Part shown: in pieces, positions 33,679 to 45,443 of the stretch
Layout of the letters: each line of letters opens with the position of its first letter
How positions within the stretch are numbered: the stretch's first letter is position 1
Assembly (NCBI RefSeq): GCF_001665535.1
Contig: NZ_LZSQ01000019.1
Location: forward strand, 62,001 to 126,000
Direction: 5' to 3'
Length of the DNA stretch: 64,000 nt
DNA from: Mycobacterium sp. 852002-51961_SCH5331710
Lineage (GTDB): Bacteria; Actinomycetota; Actinomycetes; Mycobacteriales; Mycobacteriaceae
Notes under the pieces: generated by a model
What the model saw: only the letters and a program-made list of their open reading frames with translations
Told to the model about the DNA's origin: nothing
Database searches by the model: none
Position numbers and translations under genes: made by a program

Positions 33679-34291
33679 GACGACTCCCGGCCTGCTTCGA
33701 CTCGCGCTCGATTCGGTTGATCGACGGACGCAGCAGGTGCACGGCCTCCGACATCATGGCGGCCAAATCGCCTGTCCCACGGCCCGATACCCACAGGTCG
33801 ATTGCCGTTCGGTTGGCACCGTTGACCAAGCTTGCGGCCAGTCGGGGACGCATGTCGACATCGGGCTCGACGTCCAACCACCGCGCCACTTCGACCGTCA
33901 TCTGGTCGATCCAGTCGTCGTTGATGCGAAGCATGGTGGCCCGCAGGGCCGGCAGTTCGCCGTACATCGCGGCGCGCACCAGGAAGATCTCTGGGTTCTC
34001 GGCGATGGCGGTGGCCACCGCTTCGGACGCTTCGGCCAGTGCGTGCCACAGCGAGCCGGAGTGAGCCGCGCGGAATCGCCGGATCGCCTCCGCCAGACGG
34101 TCGGCGTACCCGTGGAAGAGGATGTCGTCCTTGGCAGCGAAGTGGTGAAAGAACGTTCTCGGTGCGACGCCGGCCACCTCCGCGATCTGCTCGACAGTGG
34201 TTTGTTCGTATCCCCTGGTGGTGAACAGCTCGATGGCAGCCGCGATCAGTGCCTCGCGATTTCGCCGGCCTCGTGCGCGCCGTTGATCCAT
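33668..34291 (-). CDS. TetR-family regulator inside the operon
   Basis: A 207-residue TetR repressor. HTH: TTVEQIAEVAGVAPRTFFHHF (~34-54), with a Phe-Phe-His-His tail instead of the usual VYRYF. The C-terminal domain is all-helical. It is the second gene of the operon; the ATG at 34291 directly follows the MaoC stop, while an ATG at 34300 would overlap it. Being in its own target operon suggests autoregulation through the palindrome at 35188. Confidence 0.88.
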   Translation of the reverse strand: MDQRRARGRRNREALIAAAIELFTTRGYEQTTVEQIAEVAGVAPRTFFHHFAAKDDILFHGYADRLAEAIRRFRAAHSGSLWHALAEASEAVATAIAENPEIFLVRAAMYGELPALRATMLRINDDWIDQMTVEVARWLDVEPDVDMRPRLAASLVNGANRTAIDLWVSGRGTGDLAAMMSEAVHLLRPSINRIERESKQAGSRRVG

Positions 34292-34293
34292 GC

Positions 34294-35133
34294 TCAGCAT
34301 CCTGCCAATGTCGCGGTGCCGGAACGCAGGGAAACGACGTCGCCCTGCACGGTCCGGAAGTGAACGCGCGTGCCGTCGCGCCAGATTTCCGTGCGCAGTT
34401 GCGCATCGAGCTCGACCGGCTTTGCGAATCGGCAGCTGATGGAGGTCAGTGCCGCCGGATCGCCCCCGCCCGCGAGGGTGATCAGGGCACGTGCGGCGAA
34501 CCCCAACGTGCATAGACCGTGCAGGAAGACGTCGTCGAAACCGAACTTGCGGGCCACGGCGGGATCGATGTGCAGCGGGTTGCGGTCACCGCTCAGCCGG
34601 TAGATCGCCGCCTGTTCGGGCCGGACGTCGTCGGTGTGGACCCCGTCGGGTGTGCCCTGCGGGGTGTCGACGGTAGCCGGTCCTCGCGACCCTCCGAAAC
34701 CTCCCGCTCCGAGCACCATGGTCTGCGAGGACGCGCGGAAGAGGGGACCCTCGTCGTCGACTCCGACCGACGACACCTCGATGGCAGCGTGCTTGCCGGT
34801 GTCCCACAGCGCCGACACCTCCGCGGTGACACTCACCTCGCCGCTGGGGCGCAGCGGACGTTCGAGTTCCAGCGATTGGGCCGAATGCACGATCGGGGCC
34901 TGACCGAGTTGCAGCGTCGTACGCAGATCCTTGACCGCCCACCAGTTCGCGATCAGCGCGAAGGTGGGAAGGACCGCGGGCCCGCAGTGCTCATCGAGCA
35001 GCTGCCGTTCCGCCGGCGGGCGCGCCCCGACCCCGAGCGCGTAGAGGATGCAATCCGTCTCCGTCCAGCGGTAGGTCGTGGGGGCCAGGGTGGTGCCGAC
35101 CATGCTGGCGGACAGGGTCGCAGATGCGGTCAC
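34294..35133 (-). CDS. MaoC-like double hot-dog enoyl-CoA hydratase
   Basis: A 279-residue hydratase-2-type dehydratase. The N-terminal hot-dog lacks the active site; the C-terminal one has YRLSGDRNPLHIDPAVA (~205-221) with the hydratase Asp/His and the following HGLCTLG, as in peroxisomal hydratase 2. It adds water to a 2-enoyl-CoA to give an R-3-hydroxyacyl-CoA. It can serve as the real hydratase of the island since the crotonases look atypical. GTG at 35133 has GGAGGG 4-5 nt upstream. First gene of the minus-strand operon. Confidence 0.9.
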   Translation of the reverse strand: MTASATLSASMVGTTLAPTTYRWTETDCILYALGVGARPPAERQLLDEHCGPAVLPTFALIANWWAVKDLRTTLQLGQAPIVHSAQSLELERPLRPSGEVSVTAEVSALWDTGKHAAIEVSSVGVDDEGPLFRASSQTMVLGAGGFGGSRGPATVDTPQGTPDGVHTDDVRPEQAAIYRLSGDRNPLHIDPAVARKFGFDDVFLHGLCTLGFAARALITLAGGGDPAALTSISCRFAKPVELDAQLRTEIWRDGTRVHFRTVQGDVVSLRSGTATLAGC

Positions 35134-35187
35134 ATGGCCCTCCACGGCGATAGAACGGATTGACGTGATCTGTTCAATCGTGCAATA

Positions 35188-35208
35188 TAGTCGCAGTAAC
35201 TGCAACTA
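35188..35208. promoter_or_regulatory. Near-perfect 21-bp palindrome (operator)
   Basis: Half-sites TAGTnGCAGT (35188-35197) and ACTGCnACTA (35199-35208) mirror each other around a central A. Only the two n positions and the centre break symmetry. It sits between the divergent MaoC operon (GTG 35133) and the LLM operon (ATG 35231), 22 bp before the latter. It is a strong operator candidate for the TetR at 33668. Confidence 0.78.
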
Positions 35209-35230
35209 CATTCTCAGCGGAGGCGATGAC

Positions 35231-36304
35231 ATGCGGTTCGGCGTGTTCATCCTCGGTGACAAGCCCAATCACCTCAGCCACCAAGATGTCCTAGCCAATG
35301 TGCTCGAGGAGGTGCGGTGGGCCGAGGAACTCGGCTACGACGAGGTCTGGCTCGCCGAGCACCACTTCTCGCCCTACGGCACCCTCGCGGATCTGCCCCT
35401 GGTGGCTGCGGCGATAGCGGCGCAGACCGAACGAATCCGCATCGGTACCGCATGCATGGTCGCCCCGTTCCACGATCCGATCCGTCTCGCCGAGCGCATC
35501 GCCATGGTCGACAACCTCAGCGGAGGGCGGTTCGATGCCGGTTTCGGACGCGGCTACCAGGCGCACGAGTTCAAGGGTTTCGGAATTCCGATGGATGAGG
35601 CCACCGCGCGGTATCAGGAATGCGTCGAGATCGTCAATTTGCTGCTGGCGCAGGAGAATGTCACCTACTCAGGTAAGTATTGGCAGCTGGAGGACGTCAC
35701 CATCCATCCCCGACCGGTGCAGGATCCCATTCCCGTGTGGGGCACGGTGATGAAGACGCCGTCGAGCTTCGAGTGGTTGGCCGACAAGGGATTCGGTGCG
35801 ATCATCGGCAATCCGTACCAGGTCGACCCCGACCTGCAGGGAGCTTTGGACATCTACCTCGAGACGCAGGCCAAGATGGGGCTCACCGCGGCCACCGGCA
35901 ACGTTTGGGCATTATTGAACGCGTTCTGTCACTCCGACGACTCGTTCGCCAGAACCTATCCGCAGGAGAGCGTCGAGTTGTCCATCCAGACGCACCGCAA
36001 GTACTCCAGCCCGTTCGAGCGCGGCGGCGACATCCCGGCGGACTACAAGGCGTATGCCGACTGGTTCGACAAGCACGACAAACAAAGCTACGAGCAGGTT
36101 CTCAACTCGCATCTCACGCTGATGGGCAGCCCCGATCGCATCATCGAGAAGATGCGCACGGTCATCGACATGGGCTGGCGCAACATCATGTTGCGCATGT
36201 CGCGCGGTGGCGCGATGGATCGCGCCAAGGTCCACGATTCGATGAAGCTCTTCGCCGAAGAGGTGATCCCGGTGGCAAGCGAACTCGCGGCGGCGCCGGC
36301 TTGA
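35231..36304 (+). CDS. LLM-class flavin-dependent oxidoreductase
   Basis: A 357-residue luciferase-like FMN/F420 oxidoreductase. The motif WLAEHHFSPYG (~41-51) is that of bacterial luciferase-type monooxygenases, and RYQECVEIVNLLL and GRGYQAHEF fit the TIM-barrel. F420-dependent or FMNH2-dependent chemistry cannot be told apart here; mycobacteria have F420. GGAGG precedes the ATG at 35231. It starts a ~10-kb plus-strand gene run. It probably performs an oxygenation or reduction at an early step. Confidence 0.88.
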   Translation: MRFGVFILGDKPNHLSHQDVLANVLEEVRWAEELGYDEVWLAEHHFSPYGTLADLPLVAAAIAAQTERIRIGTACMVAPFHDPIRLAERIAMVDNLSGGRFDAGFGRGYQAHEFKGFGIPMDEATARYQECVEIVNLLLAQENVTYSGKYWQLEDVTIHPRPVQDPIPVWGTVMKTPSSFEWLADKGFGAIIGNPYQVDPDLQGALDIYLETQAKMGLTAATGNVWALLNAFCHSDDSFARTYPQESVELSIQTHRKYSSPFERGGDIPADYKAYADWFDKHDKQSYEQVLNSHLTLMGSPDRIIEKMRTVIDMGWRNIMLRMSRGGAMDRAKVHDSMKLFAEEVIPVASELAAAPA

Positions 36305-37794
36305 GTCAGCAGCTCACCGCTCGCATTCGAGCCGTGCTGGCGCTGGACCCGGCGGCCCCCGCCGTCGAGTACGACGGGGCGTGGACCGACTGGGGTGCCA
36401 TCGCTGACGTCGCAACCGAAGTCGAAAGGCGTTTGACGGCAGCGGAATTGGCTAACGGCGCGCCGATCGGACTCGTCCTGCGCAATCATCCGGCGATGGT
36501 GGCGGCGATGCTGGGCGTTCTGCTCGCCAACGCCTGCGTCGTCACGATCAACCCGTCGAACGGGGACACCCGGCTGGCCTCCGACATCGAGGAGCTGCGC
36601 CTGCCCGCCGTTGTCGCAACCGGCACCGATTGGCAGCGACCGTCGATGGTCGCGGCGGCTGCGGGCGCGGTCGGTCTCGAGGTTAGTACGACGCCACCGA
36701 CCGTGGAGGTCGTCGCCGGCTTGGAGCATCCGGGCGCCGGGCCCTTCCGCACTGAACCACCCGGTGTGGCGGTCGAGATGCTGACCAGCGGCACCACCGG
36801 CCCGCCGAAGCGGGTTCCGCTGTCATACGACTCATTTGCACACACGCTGTCGGCCGCGGGTGCCCACTACGGCTCGAGTGACGCGGGAGGCTTGCGCCTG
36901 CGCTCGGGCGTCGCCATCGTCAGCTCGCCGCTGGTGCACATGTCCGGCCTGTTCCGCACCCTACTGAACCTCTGCGAAGGACGCAGGATCGCACTGTTGG
37001 AGCGGTTCCGGGTGGCGGATTTCGTCGACGTCGTCGTGCGCCACCGGCCCAAAGCGGTGAGCCTCGTGCCGTCGGCGCTGGCGATGGTGCTCGACGCCGA
37101 TGTGCCACCTGAGGTGTTCTCCAGCGTGCAGGTGGTCACCTCCGGTACGGCGCCACTGCCGGTGCCCGTTCAGGAGGCCTTCGAGGCGCGGTACGACGTC
37201 GCGGTGTTGCCGTCGTACGGGGCCACCGAGTTCGCGGGCGGCGTCGCGGGCTGGAACCTGGCACTGCACCGTGAATGGGCAAAGGCGAAGCGGGGCAGTG
37301 TTGGTCGTCCGCAGAGCGGCCGCGAAGTGCGCGTCGTCTCGGTCGACGACGGCAGTGAGCTATCCGCAGGCGGTCAGGGCCTGATCGAGGTCCGGACTGA
37401 CGGCGGCGAGTGGGTTCGCACCACGGATCTCGGCCGGGTCGACGAGGATGGCTTTCTGTACGTCGACGGCCGCATCGACGACGTGATCATCCGAGGTGGC
37501 TTCAAGATCGCCCCGGCGGACATCGTGGCCGCGCTGCGCGGTCACCCTGCCGTGCGTGACGCCGGAGTCACCGGACTTCCCGACGAGCGCTTGGGGGCTG
37601 TGCCGGTCGCCGCCGTGGAACTCGTCGACGGTGCGCAGGTCGAACCCGACCACCTGCTCGATTTCGTCGGCCAGCACCTCACCCGATACCAGGTGCCGGT
37701 GCAGCTGCGGATCGTCGACGAACTTCCGCGCACGCCGTCGTTGAAGGTGAGTCAGCCCGGGCTGCGCGAACTGTTCGAACAGGAGAACGTGTGA
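36301..37794 (+). CDS. Acyl-CoA synthetase (AMP-forming), TTG start
   Basis: A 497-residue ANL-superfamily ligase. P-loop TSGTTGPPKRVP (~162-173), the signature YGATEFAGGV, the DGR hinge YVDGRIDDVIIRGGFKIAP and the C-terminal catalytic Lys in PRTPSLKVSQ (~482). It starts at TTG 36301, overlapping the LLM stop as TTGA. No ATG or GTG near it would keep the natural N-terminus SQQLTARIRAVLAL. It is a second, independent ligase. Fits an acid made by the preceding oxygenation. Confidence 0.88.
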   Translation: MSQQLTARIRAVLALDPAAPAVEYDGAWTDWGAIADVATEVERRLTAAELANGAPIGLVLRNHPAMVAAMLGVLLANACVVTINPSNGDTRLASDIEELRLPAVVATGTDWQRPSMVAAAAGAVGLEVSTTPPTVEVVAGLEHPGAGPFRTEPPGVAVEMLTSGTTGPPKRVPLSYDSFAHTLSAAGAHYGSSDAGGLRLRSGVAIVSSPLVHMSGLFRTLLNLCEGRRIALLERFRVADFVDVVVRHRPKAVSLVPSALAMVLDADVPPEVFSSVQVVTSGTAPLPVPVQEAFEARYDVAVLPSYGATEFAGGVAGWNLALHREWAKAKRGSVGRPQSGREVRVVSVDDGSELSAGGQGLIEVRTDGGEWVRTTDLGRVDEDGFLYVDGRIDDVIIRGGFKIAPADIVAALRGHPAVRDAGVTGLPDERLGAVPVAAVELVDGAQVEPDHLLDFVGQHLTRYQVPVQLRIVDELPRTPSLKVSQPGLRELFEQENV

Positions 37795-38960
37795 ATCGCA
37801 ACATTCGTGGCGCCGCCGCCGTCGTCGGGGTCGCCGACGAGGTGTCACCGTCGGGTGTCATCGATGTGCCGCTCCGTGAGCTCGAAGCGCGTGTCATCAG
37901 CGCCGCGCTCGCGGACGCCGGCCTCTCGCTGCGCGATGTCGACGGTCTGTGCACATGCACCGGTGGTACGTTGATGCATTCGGTCGAGTTGGCCGAATAC
38001 CTCGGGATCACACCGCGATTCACCGATGCGACGCAGACCGGTGGCGCGAGTTACGGGCTGTACATCGAGCACGCCGTCGCCGCGATCTCCGCCGGCCTCG
38101 CCGAGACCGTGGTGATCGTCTACGCCTCGACACCGCGTGCGGCGCGCAAGCGCGGCGAGAAGGGACTGGGTGTGTTCGCCACACCCGAACGCCTCGAGTG
38201 GGAAACACCGTTCGGGGTGATGCTTCCGATCAGCGCGTACGCACTCGCCGCCAGTCGCCACATGGCGGCCTACGGCACCACGGCCGAGCAGCTCGCACAG
38301 ATCGCGGTCGACACGAGGGCGTGGGCGGTGCGCAATCCGCGCGCACATCTGCGCGACGCGATCACCGTCGATGACGTCCTCGACTCGGGCTACCTCGCCG
38401 AACCCGTCCACAAGCTCGAATGTTGTCTGGTCACCGACGGCGCAGCCGCGATCGTCATCACCAGCGCACAGCGAGCGCGTGATCTCGGCAGGCCCGTCTA
38501 CGTGTTGGGCGCGGCGTCGGCGGCATCGCACGCGATGATCACCCAGATGCCCGACCTCACCGTCACTCCCGGTGCGGTGTCCGGTCCGACGGCGTTCGCC
38601 GCCGCGGGTCTGACGCCGGACCAGATCGACGTCGTGCAGTTGTACGACTCGTTCACCATCACCGTGCTGCTGGCGTTGGAAGATCTCGGATTCTGCAAGA
38701 AGGGGGAGGGCGGAGCGTTCGTCGCCGACGGTGTGCTCGCGCCCGGCGGCGCCCTTCCGGGCCAGACCACCGGCGGCGGGCTCGCGTACACACATCCCGG
38801 CGCGTTCGGGGCGTTCCTGCTCGTCGAGGCCGCCCGCCAGGTGCGCGGTGAATGCGGCGAACGACAGGTGCCCGGCGCGCAGACCGCCCTGGCGCACGGC
38901 ACGGGCGGTGTGTTGTCCGCGACCTCCACGGTCATCCTCGGATCGGAGGCGACGTTGTGA
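37791..38960 (+). CDS. Thiolase-like/SCP-x type protein (lipid-transfer/aldolase type)
   Basis: A 389-residue thiolase-superfamily protein of the non-decarboxylating Ltp type. The nucleophilic Cys region reads QTGGASYGLYIEHA (~83-96), with Ser in place of the thiolase Cys, and the C-terminal CGERQVPGAQTALAHGTGG contains a His. Ltp2-like members act as retro-aldolases in steroid side-chain removal, paired with a DUF35 protein; here a DUF35 gene follows with GTGA overlap. GTG start at 37791 overlapped to the ligase stop. Thiolytic activity is unlikely without the Cys. Confidence 0.85.
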   Translation: MNRNIRGAAAVVGVADEVSPSGVIDVPLRELEARVISAALADAGLSLRDVDGLCTCTGGTLMHSVELAEYLGITPRFTDATQTGGASYGLYIEHAVAAISAGLAETVVIVYASTPRAARKRGEKGLGVFATPERLEWETPFGVMLPISAYALAASRHMAAYGTTAEQLAQIAVDTRAWAVRNPRAHLRDAITVDDVLDSGYLAEPVHKLECCLVTDGAAAIVITSAQRARDLGRPVYVLGAASAASHAMITQMPDLTVTPGAVSGPTAFAAAGLTPDQIDVVQLYDSFTITVLLALEDLGFCKKGEGGAFVADGVLAPGGALPGQTTGGGLAYTHPGAFGAFLLVEAARQVRGECGERQVPGAQTALAHGTGGVLSATSTVILGSEATL

Positions 38961-39352
38961 GCGAAGGATTGCCGGTACCCGAACCAACCGCGGTCTCGGC
39001 ACCGTTCTGGGCGGCGACGCGGGAACATCAACTGGTGATGCAGCGGTGCGAGTCGTGTCTGCGACTGGTCTGGTACCCGCGGCATGTGTGCCCGCACTGC
39101 GGCGAGTTCTCGTTGCGCTGGGAGCAGCTCAGTGGACGAGGCGTCGTCTACGCAGTGAGCGTGCACCATCGTGCCGCACATCCGGCCTTCGCGGACCGGG
39201 TGCCCTACTCGGTGGTGCTGGTCGACCTGGACGAGGGCGCCCGAATCATGTCGAACGTGTTCGGTCCACCCCCCGCGGTCGGGGATGGGGTATCGGTCGC
39301 GTGGTTACCCCTGGACGACGGCCGCCACCTGCCCACCTTTCAGCCGCTATGA
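38957..39352 (+). CDS. DUF35 OB-fold protein with Zn ribbon
   Basis: A 131-residue DUF35 protein. A Zn ribbon with CESC (~26-29) and CPHC (~40-43) precedes an OB-fold with GRGVVYAVSVHH, VPYSVVLVDLDEG and the C-terminal half. These proteins bind CoA-substrates and accompany Ltp-type thiolase homologues in hetero-complexes. It starts at GTG 38957, overlapping the thiolase-like stop as GTGA, and the SnoaL gene starts inside its stop, ATGA. The tight coupling suggests a stable complex. Confidence 0.9.
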   Translation: MSEGLPVPEPTAVSAPFWAATREHQLVMQRCESCLRLVWYPRHVCPHCGEFSLRWEQLSGRGVVYAVSVHHRAAHPAFADRVPYSVVLVDLDEGARIMSNVFGPPPAVGDGVSVAWLPLDDGRHLPTFQPL

Positions 39353-39750
39353 GTGGCGCCGACCTGCGGCGAATCCGCGAAGCCACGGTGCTGCGCCACG
39401 TCGCGGCCGAGAACGATCGCGACCTCGAGGCGGTGATGGCCACCTTCGCTCGTCCACGTTATGAAATCGTGCCCACCGCAACGGTTTACGATGGTGATGC
39501 GGCGGTCCGCCAGATGATCCTGCAGCAGTGGGAGGAACTGCCGCGGATGCGTTACACCGCGGAGGGCATCTACCACGGTCCCGACGGGCTGATCGTCGAG
39601 ACCAGGACGACCTGCCCGGGTACCGCCTTCGACATGCTCAGCGTCAACCTGTTCGGCTTCGACGGAGACCGGCTGATCCTCGAGCGATGCTATTTCGACC
39701 GGATGCTGTTCGCCGAGCAACTGAAGACAGTGAGCAGACAGAACGATTGA
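39349..39750 (+). CDS. SnoaL-like (NTF2-fold) small protein
   Basis: A 133-residue NTF2-fold protein: one domain with helix pair (LRRIREATVLRHVAAENDRDLEAVMATFA) and beta sheet (YEIVPTATVYDGDAAVRQMI). No annotated activity. It ends the block LLM-ligase-thiolase-DUF35-SnoaL; the 57-bp gap after it holds a new RBS for the E1 gene. Perhaps a dehydratase or isomerase of ring intermediates. Confidence 0.8.
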   Translation: MSGADLRRIREATVLRHVAAENDRDLEAVMATFARPRYEIVPTATVYDGDAAVRQMILQQWEELPRMRYTAEGIYHGPDGLIVETRTTCPGTAFDMLSVNLFGFDGDRLILERCYFDRMLFAEQLKTVSRQND

Positions 39751-39807
39751 ACACATTTCGTCATGTTGTAGAATCGTGCAGCCGAAGTGTGCGGGCAAGG
39801 AGACTCA

Positions 39808-41829
39808 ATGGCCACCCAGTTGGACACCGAGGCGCAATCAGCGACCACCGATCGCGCCATCGAGTTGTACCGCCGAATGAGCAAGGTTCACCATGCCGAT
39901 CAACGCGTCCGAAAGGGCTTGTCGTCCGGTGAGATCGCGATGAGCTACTGGCCGGTGGACGGTCAGGAGGCGATGTCGGCGGGTGCGGCGCTGGCGCTGT
40001 CGGATTCCGATCAACTCGTGGCCACCTATCGCGGCCTGGGTGACGTCGTGGCCAAGGGTATCGACCTGGCCGGCTATTTCGGCGAGATCCTCGGTCGGGA
40101 AACCGGCCTGTCGCGGGGTAAGGCAGGGGCGATGGGGATCTCCGATCCCGACCATGGGATCGCCTGGACGACCGGCATCGTGGGGGCGGGCCCGCTGATC
40201 GCGAACGGCATCGCGTTGGCCGCGTCGATCCGCGGCACCGGACAGGTGGTTCTCGTCAGCTTCGGTGACGGCGCCACCAGCATCGGCTACGTCCACGAGG
40301 CCATGAACATGGCGGCGCTGTGGTCGCTGCCCGTGGTGTTCTTCTGCCAGAACAACGCCTGGGCGGAGTGCACGGCGATGTCGCGGTACACCCGGACCAC
40401 GACGTTGTCGACACGCGCCGGTGGGTACGGAATGCCGGGTGTGACGGTCGACGGCACCGACCCGCAGGCCGTGTACGAGGCCGTGTCCGAGGCGGTCACA
40501 CGCGCACGGTCGGGTGAAGGTCCCACATTCGTGGAGGCGCTCGCCTATCGACTGCAGGGCCATTATTTCGGCGATGCGATGGCCTATGCCGATCCCGACG
40601 AGCTCGCCGCCAAGCGCGCCGACCCGCCGTTCGCCCGCTATCGGCAGCGCCTGCTCGATGGCCGGATCGCCACCAGCGACACGCTCGACGCGATCGACGT
40701 CCAGGCGGCGGAGGAGATCGAGGCCGCCTTCGCCTCGGCGCGCGACGCCGCTCCGCTCGACGTCGATGAGTTGACTCGTGATGTCTTCGCCGACAACGGA
40801 TCTGCATTGTCGGCACAGAGTCAGGCGCACCGGGGCGTGCCCGACGGCGACACCGAGGATCTCGGGCTGGTCCAGGCGATTCACCGGACCCTCGACCGTG
40901 CAATGGCCGTCGACGACTCGATCGTCCTGCTGGGTGAGGACATCGGCGATCGGTCGGGCGGGGGAATGTTCAAAATCACCGCGGGTCTGTCAGCGAAGTA
41001 TGGGGAGAACCGGGTGCGCGACACCCCGATCGCGGAGTCGTCGATCATCGGCGCCGCCCTCGGCGCGTCGCTGGCCGGTCTGCGCCCCGTCGCCGAGTTG
41101 ATGTTCATGGACTTTCTCGGCGTGGCGATGGATCAGATCGCCAACCACGCCGCGAAGGTCCGCTATATGTCTGGCGGCCGTCAGGGCGCACCGCTGGTGA
41201 TCCGCACGATGGTGGGAACGGCTGCCGGACCGCAGCATTCGCAAGCCCTCGAGGCGTGGGCGATGCATACGCCGGGACTCAAGGTCGTCTGGCCCAGCAC
41301 GGCAGCCGATGCGGCGGGGCTGCTCAACGCGTGCCTGCGCGAAGAGGATCCCTGTCTGTTCATCGAGTCGATGAAGCTCTACTACGGCGGGGGCAAGGGG
41401 CCGGTCCCACTGGCGGATTACGTGATTCCACTCGGGCAGGCCGACGTCAAGCGGGCGGGCGCCGACGTCACCATCTGCACGTACGGCGTGATGGTGCATG
41501 CCGCCCTCGAAGCTGCGAAAGAGCTGGAAGGTCAGGGCGTTTCGGTGGAGGTTGTCGATCTGCGGACACTCGTCCCGCTGGACCTCGCGACCGTTTTGGA
41601 CTCCGTTCGAAAGACCAAACGCCTTGTTGTCGCCCATGAATCGGTCGGCTTCTGCGGACCGGGCGCCGAGATCGCGGCTGCCGTCGGCACCGAGCTGTTC
41701 GGCGTGCTGGCGGCGCCGATACAGCGGGTCGCGGGGACGTACACCCCGGTGCCCCGGGCCGCAACGTTGGAGGCGGCGTGCCGTCCGGGTGCTGCTCAGC
41801 TTGTCGAAGCGGTTGGGAGGATCGTGTGA
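39808..41829 (+). CDS. Fused E1 alpha-beta component of a 2-oxoacid/acetoin-type dehydrogenase
   Basis: A 673-residue TPP enzyme in which E1 alpha (residues ~10-330) and E1 beta (~350-673) form one chain. The TPP/Mg motif is FGDGATSIGY...CQNNAW (GDG-X26-NN, ~153-183). Beta-type segments LLGEDIGDRSGG and LRPVAELMFMDF follow. It oxidatively decarboxylates a 2-oxo acid or cleaves an alpha-diketone/acyloin, handing the acyl group to a lipoyl domain. AAGGAG precedes the ATG. The downstream gene is a stand-alone lipoyl domain, and no E2 acyltransferase or E3 is present. Confidence 0.9.
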   Translation: MATQLDTEAQSATTDRAIELYRRMSKVHHADQRVRKGLSSGEIAMSYWPVDGQEAMSAGAALALSDSDQLVATYRGLGDVVAKGIDLAGYFGEILGRETGLSRGKAGAMGISDPDHGIAWTTGIVGAGPLIANGIALAASIRGTGQVVLVSFGDGATSIGYVHEAMNMAALWSLPVVFFCQNNAWAECTAMSRYTRTTTLSTRAGGYGMPGVTVDGTDPQAVYEAVSEAVTRARSGEGPTFVEALAYRLQGHYFGDAMAYADPDELAAKRADPPFARYRQRLLDGRIATSDTLDAIDVQAAEEIEAAFASARDAAPLDVDELTRDVFADNGSALSAQSQAHRGVPDGDTEDLGLVQAIHRTLDRAMAVDDSIVLLGEDIGDRSGGGMFKITAGLSAKYGENRVRDTPIAESSIIGAALGASLAGLRPVAELMFMDFLGVAMDQIANHAAKVRYMSGGRQGAPLVIRTMVGTAAGPQHSQALEAWAMHTPGLKVVWPSTAADAAGLLNACLREEDPCLFIESMKLYYGGGKGPVPLADYVIPLGQADVKRAGADVTICTYGVMVHAALEAAKELEGQGVSVEVVDLRTLVPLDLATVLDSVRKTKRLVVAHESVGFCGPGAEIAAAVGTELFGVLAAPIQRVAGTYTPVPRAATLEAACRPGAAQLVEAVGRIV

Positions 41830-42049
41830 CCGAAGTTCGGATGCCTAAACCCGGTGACGCCATCACCGAAGCCGAGGTGACGCAGCTGTACATCGCCGAC
41901 GGGGAGTCCGCGACCGAGGGCGACCCGTTGTATGCGATTGCCACGGACAAGGTCGAAATGGACATCGAGGCACCGGCATCCGGTGTGGTGGCGTGGAAGG
42001 TCGAGGTCGGTGGCACCTACGACGTCGGCGAGCTCGTCGCCGTGATCTC

Positions 42050-42053
<4 letters not shown>
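41826..42053 (+). CDS. Stand-alone lipoyl (E2-type) domain protein
   Basis: A 75-residue protein that is just a lipoyl/biotinyl domain: VRMPKPGDAITEAEV at the start, and the lipoylation hairpin ATDKVEMDIEAP with the Lys at ~43. GTG start at 41826 overlaps the E1 stop as GTGA; the crotonase follows with GTGA. It should carry the acyl group from E1. It lacks peripheral-subunit-binding and acyltransferase domains, so an E2 core elsewhere in the genome or a different acceptor is needed. Confidence 0.88.
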
Positions 42054-44677
<2,624 letters not shown>

Positions 44678-44681
44678 CGAA

Positions 44682-45443
44682 ATGTCCGGCGGCAGTGCAC
44701 CACTGGTGCTACGTGAGGACAGGGGCGCCGTCGCCCTGCTGCTGTTGAATCGCCCGACGCAGCGCAACGCCTTGCGTTACGAGTCGTGGACCGAGTTGTC
44801 CGAGCAGCTGTCGGCCGTGACCGCCGATTCGGACGTGCGTGGCGTCGTTCTGGCCGGTGAAGGCGGATTCTTCTGTGCGGGCGGTGATCTCAAGACCGGC
44901 CCGGCGCAGGGTACCGGGCCACTCGCGCCGGCAGGCCGTGTCGAGCATGCGCAGCGGGTCATGGAGCAACTCAAAGCCGTGCCGGTACCGACGGTCGCCG
45001 CGGTCGAAGGCGCAGCGGTGGGACTCGGCTGGAGCCTCGCCCTGGCGTGCGATCTCGTCGTCGCCGCATCGGACGCGTTCTTCAGCGCGCCGTTCGTTGC
45101 GCGGGCGGTTGTTCCCGACGGGGGATTGGCATGGCGGCTCACAAAGCAGGTCGGCAAACACCGCGCGGCGTCGCTGCTGCTGCGTGGCCACCGGATGACG
45201 GCGTCCGACGCGCAACAGGCGGGACTGGTCACCGACGTCGCCGAGCCCGGCTCGGCCGTCGACCACGCCATCGCCGTCGCTGTCCAATTGGCGGAATCCG
45301 ATGCGGGCGCGGTCGAAATGACCAAGCGACTGATCCATTCGGCGGAGGCAGCGCAGTTGGCGGCCTTCCACCCGCTGGAGCTGGCGATGGCGGCCGTGGC
45401 CCAACAACGCTCCGCTAGCGCGGAAGCCCGAGACCAGTGGTAG
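44682..45443 (+). CDS. Crotonase-fold enzyme, PDGG type
   Basis: A 253-residue crotonase. Oxyanion motifs FFCAGGDL and AVGLGWSLALACDL; the Glu positions are Ser and Phe (FSAPFVAR), while VVPDGG carries an Asp as in isomerase-type or hydrolase-type members. The last 29 bp overlap the 3' end of the convergent acyl-CoA dehydrogenase gene. It ends the plus-strand run that starts at the LLM gene. Confidence 0.85.
   Translation: MSGGSAPLVLREDRGAVALLLLNRPTQRNALRYESWTELSEQLSAVTADSDVRGVVLAGEGGFFCAGGDLKTGPAQGTGPLAPAGRVEHAQRVMEQLKAVPVPTVAAVEGAAVGLGWSLALACDLVVAASDAFFSAPFVARAVVPDGGLAWRLTKQVGKHRAASLLLRGHRMTASDAQQAGLVTDVAEPGSAVDHAIAVAVQLAESDAGAVEMTKRLIHSAEAAQLAAFHPLELAMAAVAQQRSASAEARDQW

Noticed and set aside
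39751-39807. Palindrome in the gap before the E1 gene (ACACAT...ATGTTGT)
   Set aside because: The arms match poorly and need a bulge; not strong enough to list as an operator.
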